Origin: UBA4810 sp002479215 | Lineage (GTDB): Bacteria > Desulfobacterota > Syntrophia > Syntrophales > Smithellaceae | Direction of reading: 5' to 3' | Length of the DNA: 64,000 nt | Assembly (NCBI GenBank): GCA_049514435.1 | Contig: JBEKVB010000006.1 | Coordinates: 62,001-126,000 of the forward strand | Shown here: one piece after another, positions 51,724 to 60,463 of the stretch | Layout of the letters: each line of letters starts with the position of its first letter | Numbering within the stretch: position 1 is the stretch's first letter | The notes under the pieces: model-generated | Seen by the model: only the letters and a program-made list of their open reading frames with translations | What the model was told of the DNA's origin: nothing | The model's database searches: none | Translations under genes and position numbers: made by a program

Positions 51724-52457
51724 ACCTGATCAGCACCGAAAATCTGACCTTCTGTTTCAACGGACTGGAAGTCCTGAGCAACATTTCCTTTGCCGTAAAA
51801 AAAGGCGATTATGTGGGCATTGTGGGACCAAATGGTTCAGGAAAAAGCACTCTGGTTAAAAATATTCTGGGCATCTTGCAGCCGCAGAAAGGCTCTATCA
51901 GTCTTTTCGGCCAGCCGCTTTCTTCTTTTCGTGAGTGGAATAAAATCGGTTATCTGCCCCAGAAGTTAAATGCCTTAAACACATATTTCCCCGGCAAGGT
52001 TGAAGAAATAGTCCAACTGGGACTGCGGAATAAAAACGCGCAAAACCTGGAACAGGTTCTTCAGCTTATGGGAATTAAGCATCTTTCTTCCCGCCTGATC
52101 GGTGAACTCTCTTACGGCGAACAGCAACGGGTAATGCTGGCGCACGCATTGGTCAACCGGCCGGAACTGCTTGTCTTCGATGAGCCGACAACCGCTCTTG
52201 ATCCCGAAACAAGGGATATTTTTTACTCGCTCACCGAAGAATTGAATCGCGCTCACGGCACAACTATCATTCTTATTACACATGACATAGGAGTCATCGG
52301 CAAATATGCCAGAAACTTTCTCTATCTCGATAAGAAAGTAATTTTTGCGGGAACATTTGAAGATTTTTGCACTTCACCGGATATGACAGGACTTTTCGGG
52401 CCAATGAGTCAACACATCATCTGCCACCAGCATGATGCATTGGAGAGTAATCCATGA
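51714..52457 (+). CDS. znuC: Zinc ABC transporter ATP-binding protein
   Basis: ATPase of 247 residues, overlapping znuA by 10 bases. Walker A VGPNGSGKSTLVK, the Q loop YLPQKL, signature LSYGEQQR, Walker B LLVFDEPTTALD and the H loop ILITHDIG are intact. It powers uptake through ZnuB. Confidence 0.92.
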   Translation: MSINLISTENLTFCFNGLEVLSNISFAVKKGDYVGIVGPNGSGKSTLVKNILGILQPQKGSISLFGQPLSSFREWNKIGYLPQKLNALNTYFPGKVEEIVQLGLRNKNAQNLEQVLQLMGIKHLSSRLIGELSYGEQQRVMLAHALVNRPELLVFDEPTTALDPETRDIFYSLTEELNRAHGTTIILITHDIGVIGKYARNFLYLDKKVIFAGTFEDFCTSPDMTGLFGPMSQHIICHQHDALESNP

Positions 52458-53284
52458 TTGGGCTTGGGGAAATATTCAAATATGAATTCGTTCAGCGAGC
52501 TTTGCTTGCCGGTGTGCTCATTGCCGCCATTTCTTCCGTTCTGGGAGTATTTCTCGTCTTGCGCCGCCTTTCCTTGATCGGCGACGGACTCGCGCATATC
52601 ACCTTTGGCAGTGTAGCGGTAGTATTATTGATTGGATTTAGCCCTCTTTATGTTACCGTGGCCGCTCTGCCTCTGGTTATGCTTTCATCTCTGGCCATAC
52701 TTCAATTAACTCGCTACAAGCGCATTCACGGTGATGCGGCCATCGGTATCATCTCTTCCGTGGGAATTGCCGTGGGCATAATTCTGGCCAGTTTCTCGGG
52801 AGGCTATAATGTCGATTTATTAAGCTACCTCTTCGGCAACATTCTCACGGTAAATCAAACGGAGCTTTTGCTGTCCTTTATTGTTTTTATAGTTGTAGTC
52901 GGCACTGTTATTTTTTTCTATAATGACCTGTTTGCAGTTACTTTTGACGAAGAACTGGCCAAAAGCATGGGCATTAAGACAAAAAGAATCAATATCATTC
53001 TTTTATTATTGACTGCTGTGGCCGCTGTTTTAGCGATGAAAGTTACCGGTATTATGTTAGTTTCGGCATTGCTGATTATTCCCCCGCTTACGGCGCTGCA
53101 GCTTTCTTTCAGCTTTAAAACGACTATTATTATCTCTGCCGCTATTTCCATCTTCTCGGTAATTAACGGTATAATTTTTTCTTTTCTATTGAACTTGCCG
53201 GCAGGAGGAACTATAGTAATTTTCAATGTAGCTTTCTTTTTGGTTATTTTTGGAGCCAAAAAAATCTTGCGTTTTCAGAGGTAA
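52454..53284 (+). CDS. znuB: Zinc ABC transporter permease
   Basis: Membrane protein of 276 residues, ABC-3 family, with about eight helices. AISSVLGVFLVLRRLSLIGDGLAHITFGSVA near the start and SYLFGNILTVNQTELL in the middle are characteristic. The start overlaps znuC by 4 bases (ATGA). It is followed 4 bases later by a BASS-like transporter gene. Confidence 0.92.
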   Translation: MIGLGEIFKYEFVQRALLAGVLIAAISSVLGVFLVLRRLSLIGDGLAHITFGSVAVVLLIGFSPLYVTVAALPLVMLSSLAILQLTRYKRIHGDAAIGIISSVGIAVGIILASFSGGYNVDLLSYLFGNILTVNQTELLLSFIVFIVVVGTVIFFYNDLFAVTFDEELAKSMGIKTKRINIILLLLTAVAAVLAMKVTGIMLVSALLIIPPLTALQLSFSFKTTIIISAAISIFSVINGIIFSFLLNLPAGGTIVIFNVAFFLVIFGAKKILRFQR

Positions 53285-53288
53285 AAAA

Positions 53289-54224
53289 GTGGCTCGATTC
53301 AAATATCTTCTTTCCCGCTCCAACATAGTTTTTCTCGCTTCTGTGCTTTGCGGTTTTGTTTTACCTCAGGCAAATGTAGTTGCCGCCGCCCTGACTTTGC
53401 CCGCGCTGTCGGTTATCCTGACAATTACTCCATTAAGAATACCTCGCGGCTTTTTTTTCCGCCGTCCCAAAGATCTTATCGGTCCGGCTATCCGCGGCAA
53501 TGTCATGAATTATCTGCTCTGGGGAAATTTGCTAATATTGACCGGCATTTTTTTTATTTTCGACGAAGCCCTTTGGATCGGCATGGTGCTGATTGCCGCT
53601 ATACCGCCCGCAGTGGCCATATTACCCTTGAGCAAATCATTACGGGCCGACGCTACTTCGACATACGCAGGCTTTGCGGGAGCTTATTTGGGCGCTATTT
53701 TAATTATACCATTAATAGGTTTGGGATTTCTTAAAGATATTCCCTTTAATTTTTGGGCTATTATTTTGCTGATAGTCGAACTAATTATACTGCCGCTGGG
53801 ACTTTCGCGACTTGTTGTGGAAAAAGAATGGGATAAAATCATTGAACCATATGAAAATATAATAACCGATTGTTGTCTGTTTATTGTATTTTATTCCCTC
53901 ACAGCAAACGGCAGGGATATGCTTTTGAATTGGCCGGTCGACCTTTCTTTCGTCGCTCTAATTGCCGTTATAGGTATTTTTTTGTTCGCTGTGGCCATTG
54001 AGAAAATAGGAGAGTTTTTTCATGTCGCTGAGAAGAAGATTACTTCTCTTCTTCTTCTGGGAACCATGAAAAATTACGGGCTTTCCGGTGGTATAGCGCT
54101 TATTATCTTTAGCCGGGAAGCCGCTCTTCCGTCATTAGTTTTCGCTATTATCACTTTCTTTTACATAAATTGGCTCAAATATAAAATGGGCCATAACACT
54201 GCCGGTTCAAGTGAACGGCATTAA
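53289..54224 (+). CDS. BASS-like (bile acid:sodium symporter family) membrane protein
   Basis: Protein of 311 residues from GTG 53289, just after the znuB stop with AGAGG upstream; the open frame begins earlier at 53250 inside znuB. Nine to ten helices are predicted. PPAVAILPLSKSLRADATSTYAGFAGAYLGAI and GTMKNYGLSGGIALIIF recall the two crossed-helix motifs of the BASS fold. It is in the zinc operon by spacing. A role in zinc supply (for example taking up an organic ligand) is only a guess. Confidence 0.7.
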   Translation: MARFKYLLSRSNIVFLASVLCGFVLPQANVVAAALTLPALSVILTITPLRIPRGFFFRRPKDLIGPAIRGNVMNYLLWGNLLILTGIFFIFDEALWIGMVLIAAIPPAVAILPLSKSLRADATSTYAGFAGAYLGAILIIPLIGLGFLKDIPFNFWAIILLIVELIILPLGLSRLVVEKEWDKIIEPYENIITDCCLFIVFYSLTANGRDMLLNWPVDLSFVALIAVIGIFLFAVAIEKIGEFFHVAEKKITSLLLLGTMKNYGLSGGIALIIFSREAALPSLVFAIITFFYINWLKYKMGHNTAGSSERH

Positions 54225-54284
54225 CCATCTATGGCAAGTCCCGAGCCCAAAACCAGGGCAGCTACAAAAACGGCGTATTTAACA

Positions 54285-54440
54285 ATCCCGATAAGCTTCG
54301 CTTAGGGGATCAATCCCGCTTTTGCGGAATCAATTCAACTAGCGCTTCAAACTTCACTACGTTCGTTTTCAGCTAGTTTCATTGATTCCACTAACAGATA
54401 TTACTGCGCTACGCTTGTAATATCTGAGTCTCATTGATTG
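54285..54440 (+). repeat. Modular double-hairpin array A
   Basis: Fills most of the 269-base gap before sodB. It holds a CCCGCTTTTGCGG hairpin, an AATCAATTCAACTAGC linker, an ACTAGC/GCTAGT stem, GTTTCATTGATTCCACTAAC, and the stem CAGATATTAC/GTAATATCTG with loop TGCGCTACGCTT, ending GAGTCTCATTGATTGAC. The last bases overlap the likely -35 box of sodB. Confidence 0.78.
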
Positions 54441-54467
54441 ACATTTCACAATTGCGCCTTATATTTT
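54438..54467 (+). promoter_or_regulatory. Possible sodB promoter
   Basis: TTGACA at 54438-54443, 18 bases, TATTTT at 54462-54467; the sodB ATG is 27 bases further on. The -35 hexamer is formed by the last bases of the hairpin array. Confidence 0.45.
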
Positions 54468-54493
54468 AAACAATAAAGAAAGGAGAACAAAAT

Positions 54494-55087
54494 ATGGCTA
54501 TAAATTTACCAAACCTGCCTTACGGGAAAGACGCATTAGCGCCCTATATCAGCGCCAATACTCTTGATTTCCACTATGGCAAACATCACAAAGCTTACGT
54601 GGATAACTTAAACAAGCTGATTACCGGCACCGACCTTCAAGAAAAACCACTGGAAGAAATTATTAAGATAGCGGCTAAAGATTCAGCCAAGGCCGGTATC
54701 TTCAACAATGCGGCCCAAATTTGGAATCATTCTTTCTACTGGCAATGCCTGAAAAAATCAGGCGGGGGCACACCTACGGGAACAATTGGTACCAAGATAA
54801 ACGCTGCCTGGGGAAGCTATGATAAATTTGCCGAAGAATTAAAAAACGCCGGAGTTACTCAGTTTGGCAGCGGTTGGGCCTGGCTGGTTTTGGAGGGAAA
54901 CCAGTTAAAAATAACAAAAACAGCTAATGCCGATACTCCAATTGCCCATGGCCAGAAACCGCTCCTGACTATCGATGTTTGGGAACATGCCTATTACCTC
55001 GATTATCAAAACAGAAGACCAGATTATCTTTCTGCTGTTATTCAAAATTTGATTAATTGGGATTTTGTTAACAAAAACTTGGGTTAA
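54494..55087 (+). CDS. sodB: Superoxide dismutase, iron type
   Basis: Enzyme of 197 residues that disproportionates superoxide. Metal ligands are visible in order: H in LDFHYGKHHKAYVDNLN, H in NHSFYWQCL, and D and H in DVWEHAYYLDYQNRR. The glutamine in NNAAQIWNHSFYW, in the N-terminal half, is the FeSOD marker. AAAGGAG precedes the ATG. A strong terminator follows. It fits an organism that meets oxygen occasionally. Confidence 0.95.
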   Translation: MAINLPNLPYGKDALAPYISANTLDFHYGKHHKAYVDNLNKLITGTDLQEKPLEEIIKIAAKDSAKAGIFNNAAQIWNHSFYWQCLKKSGGGTPTGTIGTKINAAWGSYDKFAEELKNAGVTQFGSGWAWLVLEGNQLKITKTANADTPIAHGQKPLLTIDVWEHAYYLDYQNRRPDYLSAVIQNLINWDFVNKNLG

Positions 55088-55111
55088 TTTGAACAAAGGC
55101 AATAAATGATG

Positions 55112-55143
55112 AAAAGGGGACTGGAATAAAGTCCCCTTTTTTT
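55112..55143 (+). terminator. Rho-independent terminator of sodB
   Basis: Stem GGGGACT/AGTCCCC with a GGAATAA loop and seven T on the 3' side; four A precede the stem on the other side, so it may also end transcription from the opposite direction. Confidence 0.85.
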
Positions 55144-55168
55144 ATTTTATATAAACAGGCAAGGATTG

Positions 55169-55450
55169 CTATTTTTTCCTATCAACTCTATCCTTTAATT
55201 CTTTCCCCACTTTAAAGAAGGGTAATTTCTTGGGTGCAACTTGAATTTTAGTGCCCGTTTTAGGATTTCTTCCCGTGTAAGCGCCATACTTCTTTACTAC
55301 AAAACTGCCAAAACCTCTGATCTCAATACGGCCGCCTTTTTTTAGCTCATCGGTAAAACCTTTAAAAACAAGACTAACAATGTCAATTGCCTTCTTTTCG
55401 GTTAAATTGAGCTTAGTACTCACAGATTCAATTAGATCGGATTTGTTCAT
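55169..55450 (-). CDS. HU/IHF-family DNA-bending protein
   Basis: Protein of 93 residues. The beta-arm sequence GRNPKTGTKIQVAPKKLPFFKVGKELKDRV with RIEIRGFGSFVVKKY is diagnostic; these details are closer to IHF-type subunits than to the HU at 58840. It shapes DNA in recombination and transcription. AAGGAGG precedes ATG 55450. Confidence 0.9.
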   Translation of the reverse strand: MNKSDLIESVSTKLNLTEKKAIDIVSLVFKGFTDELKKGGRIEIRGFGSFVVKKYGAYTGRNPKTGTKIQVAPKKLPFFKVGKELKDRVDRKK

Positions 55451-55567
55451 AGACCCTCCTTAAACTGTTTGCAATCCTGTATCACCTGACGATAATATAT
55501 GTTTGTTTCTACACGCTTATACGTATTCAAGGTTATTATTTATTTTATGGCGAATGTCAAGAAAATT

Positions 55568-56299
55568 TTACTCGTTCTTATTTAGCGCATTATTGAGCAA
55601 CCGGTTTGTTTCTTTTTTCGTCAAGTACCGCCAGGAACCTTCCTTGAGATTTCCCAGTTTAATCTCACCGATGGCCTCCCGCACCAGACGTGTTACCCGA
55701 TGAGAACTCGCTTCAAAACCTCTTCTTATTATTCTATTTTTCCCCTCTTTCAGCGTCAGCCGCAACCAACAACTACGGTCATTTATCTTTTCCATTTGGA
55801 TATTTTCCGGTTTAAAGACACCGTCGGACAATTTAATGCCTTGGCTTAACTTTTTTAATTCTTCTTTGGATAAACGTCCTTGAATCTTGACCCGGTAAAC
55901 TTTAGGTATCTGAAAGCGGGGATGCTGAACTTTTTGTGCGAAATCGCCATCATTAGTCAAAAGTAAGAGTCCTGCGGAATCGTAATCAAGCCTTCCTACC
56001 GGATAAACCCTTTCCGGCACTGCGTTTAGCAAATCCACAACCGTCGGCCTTTTTTGAGGATCACTCATGGTAGTAACGAATCCGGTCGGTTTATTTAAAG
56101 CAATATATAAATTTGTTTTTTCGACAGAAATAATTTTACCGTCAATCCGAATAATATTTCTTTTGGCATCAGCTTTCAGCCCCAACTCGTTTACCACTAT
56201 GCCATCGATACTTACCCGCCCGGCAGTTATCAGTTTTTCCGCGTGACGCCGTGAGGCAATTCCGGCAGCAGAAATAATCTTTTGCAAACGCTCTTTCAT
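55568..56299 (-). CDS. rluB: 23S rRNA pseudouridine synthase, RluB/RsuA family
   Basis: RNA-modifying enzyme of 243 residues. An N-terminal S4 domain (RLQKIISAAGIASRRHAEKLITAGRVSIDG) is followed by the catalytic motif PVGRLDYDSAGLLLLTNDG with its aspartate. The closest functional type (RluB, RluE or RsuA) is not certain. The start overlaps scpB by 4 bases; the order scpA-scpB-rluB is common. Confidence 0.88.
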   Translation of the reverse strand: MKERLQKIISAAGIASRRHAEKLITAGRVSIDGIVVNELGLKADAKRNIIRIDGKIISVEKTNLYIALNKPTGFVTTMSDPQKRPTVVDLLNAVPERVYPVGRLDYDSAGLLLLTNDGDFAQKVQHPRFQIPKVYRVKIQGRLSKEELKKLSQGIKLSDGVFKPENIQMEKINDRSCWLRLTLKEGKNRIIRRGFEASSHRVTRLVREAIGEIKLGNLKEGSWRYLTKKETNRLLNNALNKNE

Positions 56300-56850
56300 G
56301 TGCTGGAATAATCTTCGATGGGTTCTTGTTGCTCGTGAAGTTCTTTCAACTCCCGCAAAGTAGGCAGCCCCGAGAGATCTTTTAGGTTGAAAACCTCTAA
56401 AAATCTTTTTGTGGTCCCATAAATGATTGGCTTGCCGGGCACATCCTTTCGCCCGACAATACGCACGAGCTTTTTTTCCAGAAGCCCCTTGAGCTGATAA
56501 CCTACATCCACACCGCGAATACTTTCAATCTCCGTTTTGACAATCGGCTGCCGGTAAGCAACAATCGCCAGAGTTTCCAGAGCCGCAGGCGATAAAGAAG
56601 CGGGCTTTGTGCTTTTCAGCTTTTTTACCCAATCGCCCAATTCCGGCCTTGTCCGGAATTGCAGGCCGCCGGCAACTTCTTGCAAGTAAATCCCGCCCTG
56701 TCTCTCCTTATATTCTTCAATTAGCTCACCGACGGCTTCTTTGATCAGCGTTTTTCCCGTCTCTGGAAGAACCGCACAAATCTTTTCCAACACCAACGGC
56801 GCCTCGGAAGCTAAAATAAGGGCTTCAATTATAGATTTAATATTTTCCAT
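56296..56850 (-). CDS. scpB: Segregation and condensation protein B
   Basis: Subunit of the SMC-ScpAB condensin, 184 residues with two winged helices. The motif LAIVAYRQPIVKTEIESIRGVD and DVPGKPIIYGTTKRFLEVFNL are characteristic. The gene lies between scpA and rluB with one-base spacing and an overlap, an operon with trpS upstream. Confidence 0.93.
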   Translation of the reverse strand: MENIKSIIEALILASEAPLVLEKICAVLPETGKTLIKEAVGELIEEYKERQGGIYLQEVAGGLQFRTRPELGDWVKKLKSTKPASLSPAALETLAIVAYRQPIVKTEIESIRGVDVGYQLKGLLEKKLVRIVGRKDVPGKPIIYGTTKRFLEVFNLKDLSGLPTLRELKELHEQQEPIEDYSST

Positions 56851-57600
56851 TTAGGACTCCACAGCCGGGAATATCCGGATCACGCCAAACGCCGAAGTTT
56901 GATAAGCTTTCACCATTCTGAGTTTAACTAATTCCAGCAAAGCTAAAAAAGTGTAAATAATGCGCCAGCGCTCTTTTCTTTCTCCCAGCAATTCATCAAA
57001 AGTCAGATTTTTCTCATTAGCCAGCCGTTCCATTATACCGTTAATTATATCAGTAAGCGACATCTTTTCCAGATCAATTTCCAGAAGTTCTTTTTTATCG
57101 ATGCGGGATACAAGGCGATGGAAAGCTTCAATAAGTTCAAAAATGCTTACTTCAATAAGTTCTTCCTCAGTGGCGGTTGATTTTTCAGTTTCTTCCGGCA
57201 AGAAGGCTGTCCGGGTAAACACGTCTCTTTCTAAAATCGGCCTTTCCCCCAAATTAGTCGCCGCTTCTTTAAACGCTTGATATTCTAAAAGCTGTCTGAC
57301 CAATTCCGCGCGGGGGTCTTCTTCCTCTTCTTCTTCCGGCTCCTCCGGCTCGGGTAAAAGCATCTTAGATTTTATATGAATGAGTGTCGAGGCCATGACC
57401 AAATACTCGCCGGCTAAATCGAGGTTGAGTGATTTGATCATTTTGAGATACTGAAGATACTGTTCCGTAACCAAGGCTACAGGGATGTTGTAGATATCAA
57501 TTTCATTTTTCTTAATCAAATACAAAAGTAGGTCGAGTGGACCTTCGAAAATATCAAGTTTGATGGCGTAATCTGTCGTATGTTCTTCGTTCATAAACAT
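56851..57600 (-). CDS. scpA: Segregation and condensation protein A
   Basis: Kleisin subunit of SMC-ScpAB, 249 residues. The N-terminal LDIFEGPLDLLLYLIKKNEIDIYNIPVA and the C-terminal FLALLELVKLRMVKAYQ mark the SMC-binding ends, with an acidic linker (EEPEEEEEEDPRAEL). ATG 57594 (MNEEH) is an alternative start; neither has a strong ribosome binding site. It is 9 bases from the trpS stop. Confidence 0.93.
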   Translation of the reverse strand: MFMNEEHTTDYAIKLDIFEGPLDLLLYLIKKNEIDIYNIPVALVTEQYLQYLKMIKSLNLDLAGEYLVMASTLIHIKSKMLLPEPEEPEEEEEEDPRAELVRQLLEYQAFKEAATNLGERPILERDVFTRTAFLPEETEKSTATEEELIEVSIFELIEAFHRLVSRIDKKELLEIDLEKMSLTDIINGIMERLANEKNLTFDELLGERKERWRIIYTFLALLELVKLRMVKAYQTSAFGVIRIFPAVES

Positions 57601-57609
57601 GCAGCCGAA

Positions 57610-58599
57610 TCAGATTTTAACCGCGGCACGGACTTCATCCATTGTTTGACGCGCTATCTTTGTCGCTTTCCTATTGCCTTCTTCTATAATCGAGTTAATT
57701 TCATCCAGATGATTCATGTAATAATCCATCCGCTCGTGAATGGGCTGCATAGCTTCGGCAATTCGCCGGGCCAGCATTTTTTTACAATCGGTGCAACCTA
57801 TAGCCGCTTTCCTGCAGCCTATATCGACTTCTTTTATGGTTTTAGCTTCCGAATACAAACCATGAAATGTAAAGACATTGCATATTTCAGGATTGCCCGG
57901 ATCGCTTTTTTTCTTTCGCTGAGGATCAGTAAACATGGAAGAAATCTTTTCCAGCAATAACTTGCCGCGATCACTGATATAAATTGAATTTTCGTATGAC
58001 TTACTCATTTTTCTTCCGTCGATTCCCAGAAGCTTAGGCACGCTGGTCAATAAAGGCTCCGGAATCGGAAAGATTTCTTTATAAAGAAAATTAAAACGAC
58101 GGGCAATCTCACGGGTAAGTTCTATATGAGGTAGCTGGTCAACCCCAACAGGAACACCATAAGCTTTATACATGATAATGTCTGCGGCTTGCAGCACGGG
58201 ATAACCCAAAAAACCAAAAGTGGATAAATCCTTATTGGCCAGTTCGGCTTTCATCTCCTTATAGGTAGGATTGCGCTCCAGCCACGCCAGCGGAGTAATC
58301 ATCGAAAGCAGGAGGAAAAGCTCGGCATGTTCTTTAATCGCCGATTGCACAAAGAGAGTGCTTTTCTGAGGATCAAGACCGACGCTGAGCCAGTCAATTA
58401 CCATGCTGATTATGTTATCCTTGATTTCTTCCGTAGAGTTGTATTCGCTGGTAAAGGCATGCCAATCGGCGACAAAATAAAAACAATCATATTTGCCGCT
58501 TTCCTGCAATTCAATCCAGTTTCCCAATGCCCCGTGTAAATTGCCTAAATGTAGTTTTCCGGTAGGCCGCATCCCGCTGAGAATTCTTTTGAGTGCCAA
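57610..58599 (-). CDS. trpS: Tryptophanyl-tRNA synthetase
   Basis: Class I aminoacyl-tRNA synthetase, 329 residues. The HIGH-like motif PTGKLHLGNLHGAL and the KMSKS motif DGRKMSKSYENSIY are intact, as are GVDQLPHIELTREIARRFN and the C-terminal helix. It heads the operon with scpA, scpB and rluB. Confidence 0.95.
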   Translation of the reverse strand: MALKRILSGMRPTGKLHLGNLHGALGNWIELQESGKYDCFYFVADWHAFTSEYNSTEEIKDNIISMVIDWLSVGLDPQKSTLFVQSAIKEHAELFLLLSMITPLAWLERNPTYKEMKAELANKDLSTFGFLGYPVLQAADIIMYKAYGVPVGVDQLPHIELTREIARRFNFLYKEIFPIPEPLLTSVPKLLGIDGRKMSKSYENSIYISDRGKLLLEKISSMFTDPQRKKKSDPGNPEICNVFTFHGLYSEAKTIKEVDIGCRKAAIGCTDCKKMLARRIAEAMQPIHERMDYYMNHLDEINSIIEEGNRKATKIARQTMDEVRAAVKI

Positions 58600-58644
58600 A
58601 ACGAAAACCCCTTATTATATATTATCCTAATTCACGGATATTCT

Positions 58645-58770
58645 ATCCCTACTTCGCGGGATTAATTCCGCTTGCGCTTCAAGCTTCGCTACGCTCGTTT
58701 TCAGCGAGCGTCATTAATTCGACTTACAAATTTCGATGCACTTCGTTTTTGAAATTTGAGTCTCACTAAT
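58645..58770 (+). repeat. Modular double-hairpin array B
   Basis: CCCTACTTCGCGGGATTAAT, a CGCTTGCGCTTCAAGCTTCG stretch, the stem CGCTCG/CGAGCG around TTTTCAG, TCATTAATTCGACTTAC, and the stem CAAATTTC/GAAATTTG with loop GATGCACTTCGTTTTT, ending GAGTCTCACTAA. It lies between the trpS start and the HU hairpin, so here it is not directly before a gene. Confidence 0.75.
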
Positions 58771-58776
58771 GCACTA

Positions 58777-58813
58777 AGGCCTCCGATTGTTTCTCTGAAT
58801 AATGCGGAGGCCT
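58777..58813 (-). terminator. Hairpin after the HU gene
   Basis: Perfect 9-bp stem AGGCCTCCG/CGGAGGCCT with a 19-base loop, 27 bases downstream of the HU stop codon. There is no T-run after it, so it may end transcription weakly or protect the mRNA 3' end. Confidence 0.45.
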
Positions 58814-58839
58814 CAGTTGAATAATGACTTAATAATTTA

Positions 58840-59112
58840 TTACTTACATTTGTCAGCCAGTTCCTTACCGGCCTTGAACTTTACAACTTTCTTCGCGGGA
58901 ATCTTAATGGCTTTACCGGTTTGAGGATTCCTGCCTTCTCTCGCCTTCCTTTTGGCTACGGAGAACGTGCCAAATCCTACAAGACCAATCCTGCCGCCCT
59001 TCTTCAGTTCTTTCGTGACCGCGTCAACGTAAGCGTCCAGAGCCAATGCTGCTGCTGCTTTGGTAATTTCCGCTTCTTTTGCCATAACATCGACCAAATC
59101 TGCTTTTGTCAT
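58840..59112 (-). CDS. hup: HU-family DNA-binding protein
   Basis: Nucleoid protein of 90 residues. The beta arm GREGRNPQTGKAIKIPAKKVVKFKAGKELAD-type motif (REGRNPQTGKAIKIPAKK) and GRIGLVGFGTFSVAKRKAR are complete. GAAAGGAGG precedes ATG 59112. The start MTKADLVDVMA is typical of HU. It stands alone with its own hairpin. Confidence 0.93.
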   Translation of the reverse strand: MTKADLVDVMAKEAEITKAAAALALDAYVDAVTKELKKGGRIGLVGFGTFSVAKRKAREGRNPQTGKAIKIPAKKVVKFKAGKELADKCK

Positions 59113-59478
59113 TCTTTAAATGCCTCCTTTCGTAAAATTAAATATATAAGATTATAATCAACCACTTTTTGCGGCTACAGCTGAACTTCCGGCACTAAAC
59201 CGCTATGGAACCAGTATTGGTGCCCTGATAATAAATGGCGTTAAACCTCAAAATAAGCCCTGAATCCATCGCCCATCTGTCCAATCCGCAAATACTTAAC
59301 TTTTTCCCAACCCGCATGGTTACTCATTCGGGAAGGTGTCTTTCTTGTAAACTCGCGGTACGCGTAACACAAAAAAAATCAACAAGCAAGAAAAAAGTGA
59401 TTCACTCTCCACGACTTTGTGCAGCCAATTTTACCGCTTACTTATCATGACTATATCGTTAGAAAATACCATAGCCCT

Positions 59479-59507
59479 TTGACAAAGACGGCCCTTTATG
59501 TTATTAA
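59479..59507 (+). promoter_or_regulatory. Sigma70-type promoter of the UbiA-radical SAM operon
   Basis: TTGACA (59479-59484), 17 bases, TATTAA (59502-59507), 26 bases before ATG 59534. It lies in the 421-base gap 59113-59533, which otherwise holds the HU leader and no recognised feature. Confidence 0.55.
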
Positions 59508-59533
59508 ACCGCCACAACAAACTTAGATAATTT

Positions 59534-60454
59534 ATGCAAAATTCGAACATAGACAAAATAAAGGCATGGATTGGTCTCTCCCGGCCTCCTTTTCACACGG
59601 TGGGCATCCTTCCCTTTATGTTGGGAACATTTCTGGCATACAAAATTAATTCTACCATAAGCATTGAAGTTTTTATTCTCGGTGTCTCCGGGGTCATCTT
59701 GATTATGCTTTCCACTTACCATTCCGGCGAATATTTCGATTATGAAGGGGACATTATATCGAACCGTTTACACAAAAACCTGTTTTCCGGCGGCTCGCGC
59801 GTGCTTCCAGCGGGGAAAATATCACCGCTGGTCCCCCTTTGGACAAGCATTATCACACTGATCATTGCCGGAATTATCGGAATAATCCTGCAATTTGTTT
59901 TAAAAACCGGCCCCTATACATTGGTTTTAGGTTTCCTCGGAGCTTTTCCCGGTTTCTTTTATTCCACTAAACCGATACGTCTTGTCCGATGCGGCTTCGG
60001 TGAAATTTTTATCGGTTTTTGTTATGGCTGGCTGCCCGTCGCTTCAGCCTATTATATACAGACCGGTACAATTCACCCGCTAGTTCATTGGCTGGCTCTA
60101 CCCATCGGCTTTTCGATTTTTAATGTAATCCTGCTCAATGAATTTCCGGACTACGAAGCGGACAAGGCAACGGATAAAAAGAATTTACTATATCGGCTCG
60201 GCAAGCAAAAAGGGATGACACTTTATGTGGTTTTTTCTTTGTTGACTTCGCTAACTATGCTTATATCACCATTCTGGGGCATTCCTTTTAAGGTCGTTTA
60301 TTTTTATCTGCCCTTCTTGATTATCTCCTTATTCATAATTGTCATGATGCTGCGTGCAAAATATGAAAATCGCAAAATATTGGAGATTCTCTGCGGCTTG
60401 AATATTGCCGTCAATTTAGGAACATCCCTTGCTTACATCATGGCCTACCTTTAA
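59534..60454 (+). CDS. UbiA-family prenyltransferase-like membrane protein
   Basis: Membrane protein of 306 residues with about nine helices. Two aspartate-rich motifs in the UbiA positions are seen: YHSGEYFDYEGDIISNRLHKN followed by GGSRVLPAGKI, and NEFPDYEADKATDKKNLLYRLG. Such enzymes move a prenyl chain to an aromatic ring, as in quinone or heme synthesis. The substrate cannot be fixed. It starts the two-gene operon with a radical SAM protein 10 bases downstream. Confidence 0.82.
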   Translation: MQNSNIDKIKAWIGLSRPPFHTVGILPFMLGTFLAYKINSTISIEVFILGVSGVILIMLSTYHSGEYFDYEGDIISNRLHKNLFSGGSRVLPAGKISPLVPLWTSIITLIIAGIIGIILQFVLKTGPYTLVLGFLGAFPGFFYSTKPIRLVRCGFGEIFIGFCYGWLPVASAYYIQTGTIHPLVHWLALPIGFSIFNVILLNEFPDYEADKATDKKNLLYRLGKQKGMTLYVVFSLLTSLTMLISPFWGIPFKVVYFYLPFLIISLFIIVMMLRAKYENRKILEILCGLNIAVNLGTSLAYIMAYL

Positions 60455-60463
60455 ATTTTAATT

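Noticed and set aside
54438..54443. TTGACA in the hairpin array as proof that arrays carry promoters
   Set aside because: Only one array provides this hexamer; other copies end in GAGTCTCATTA without it.
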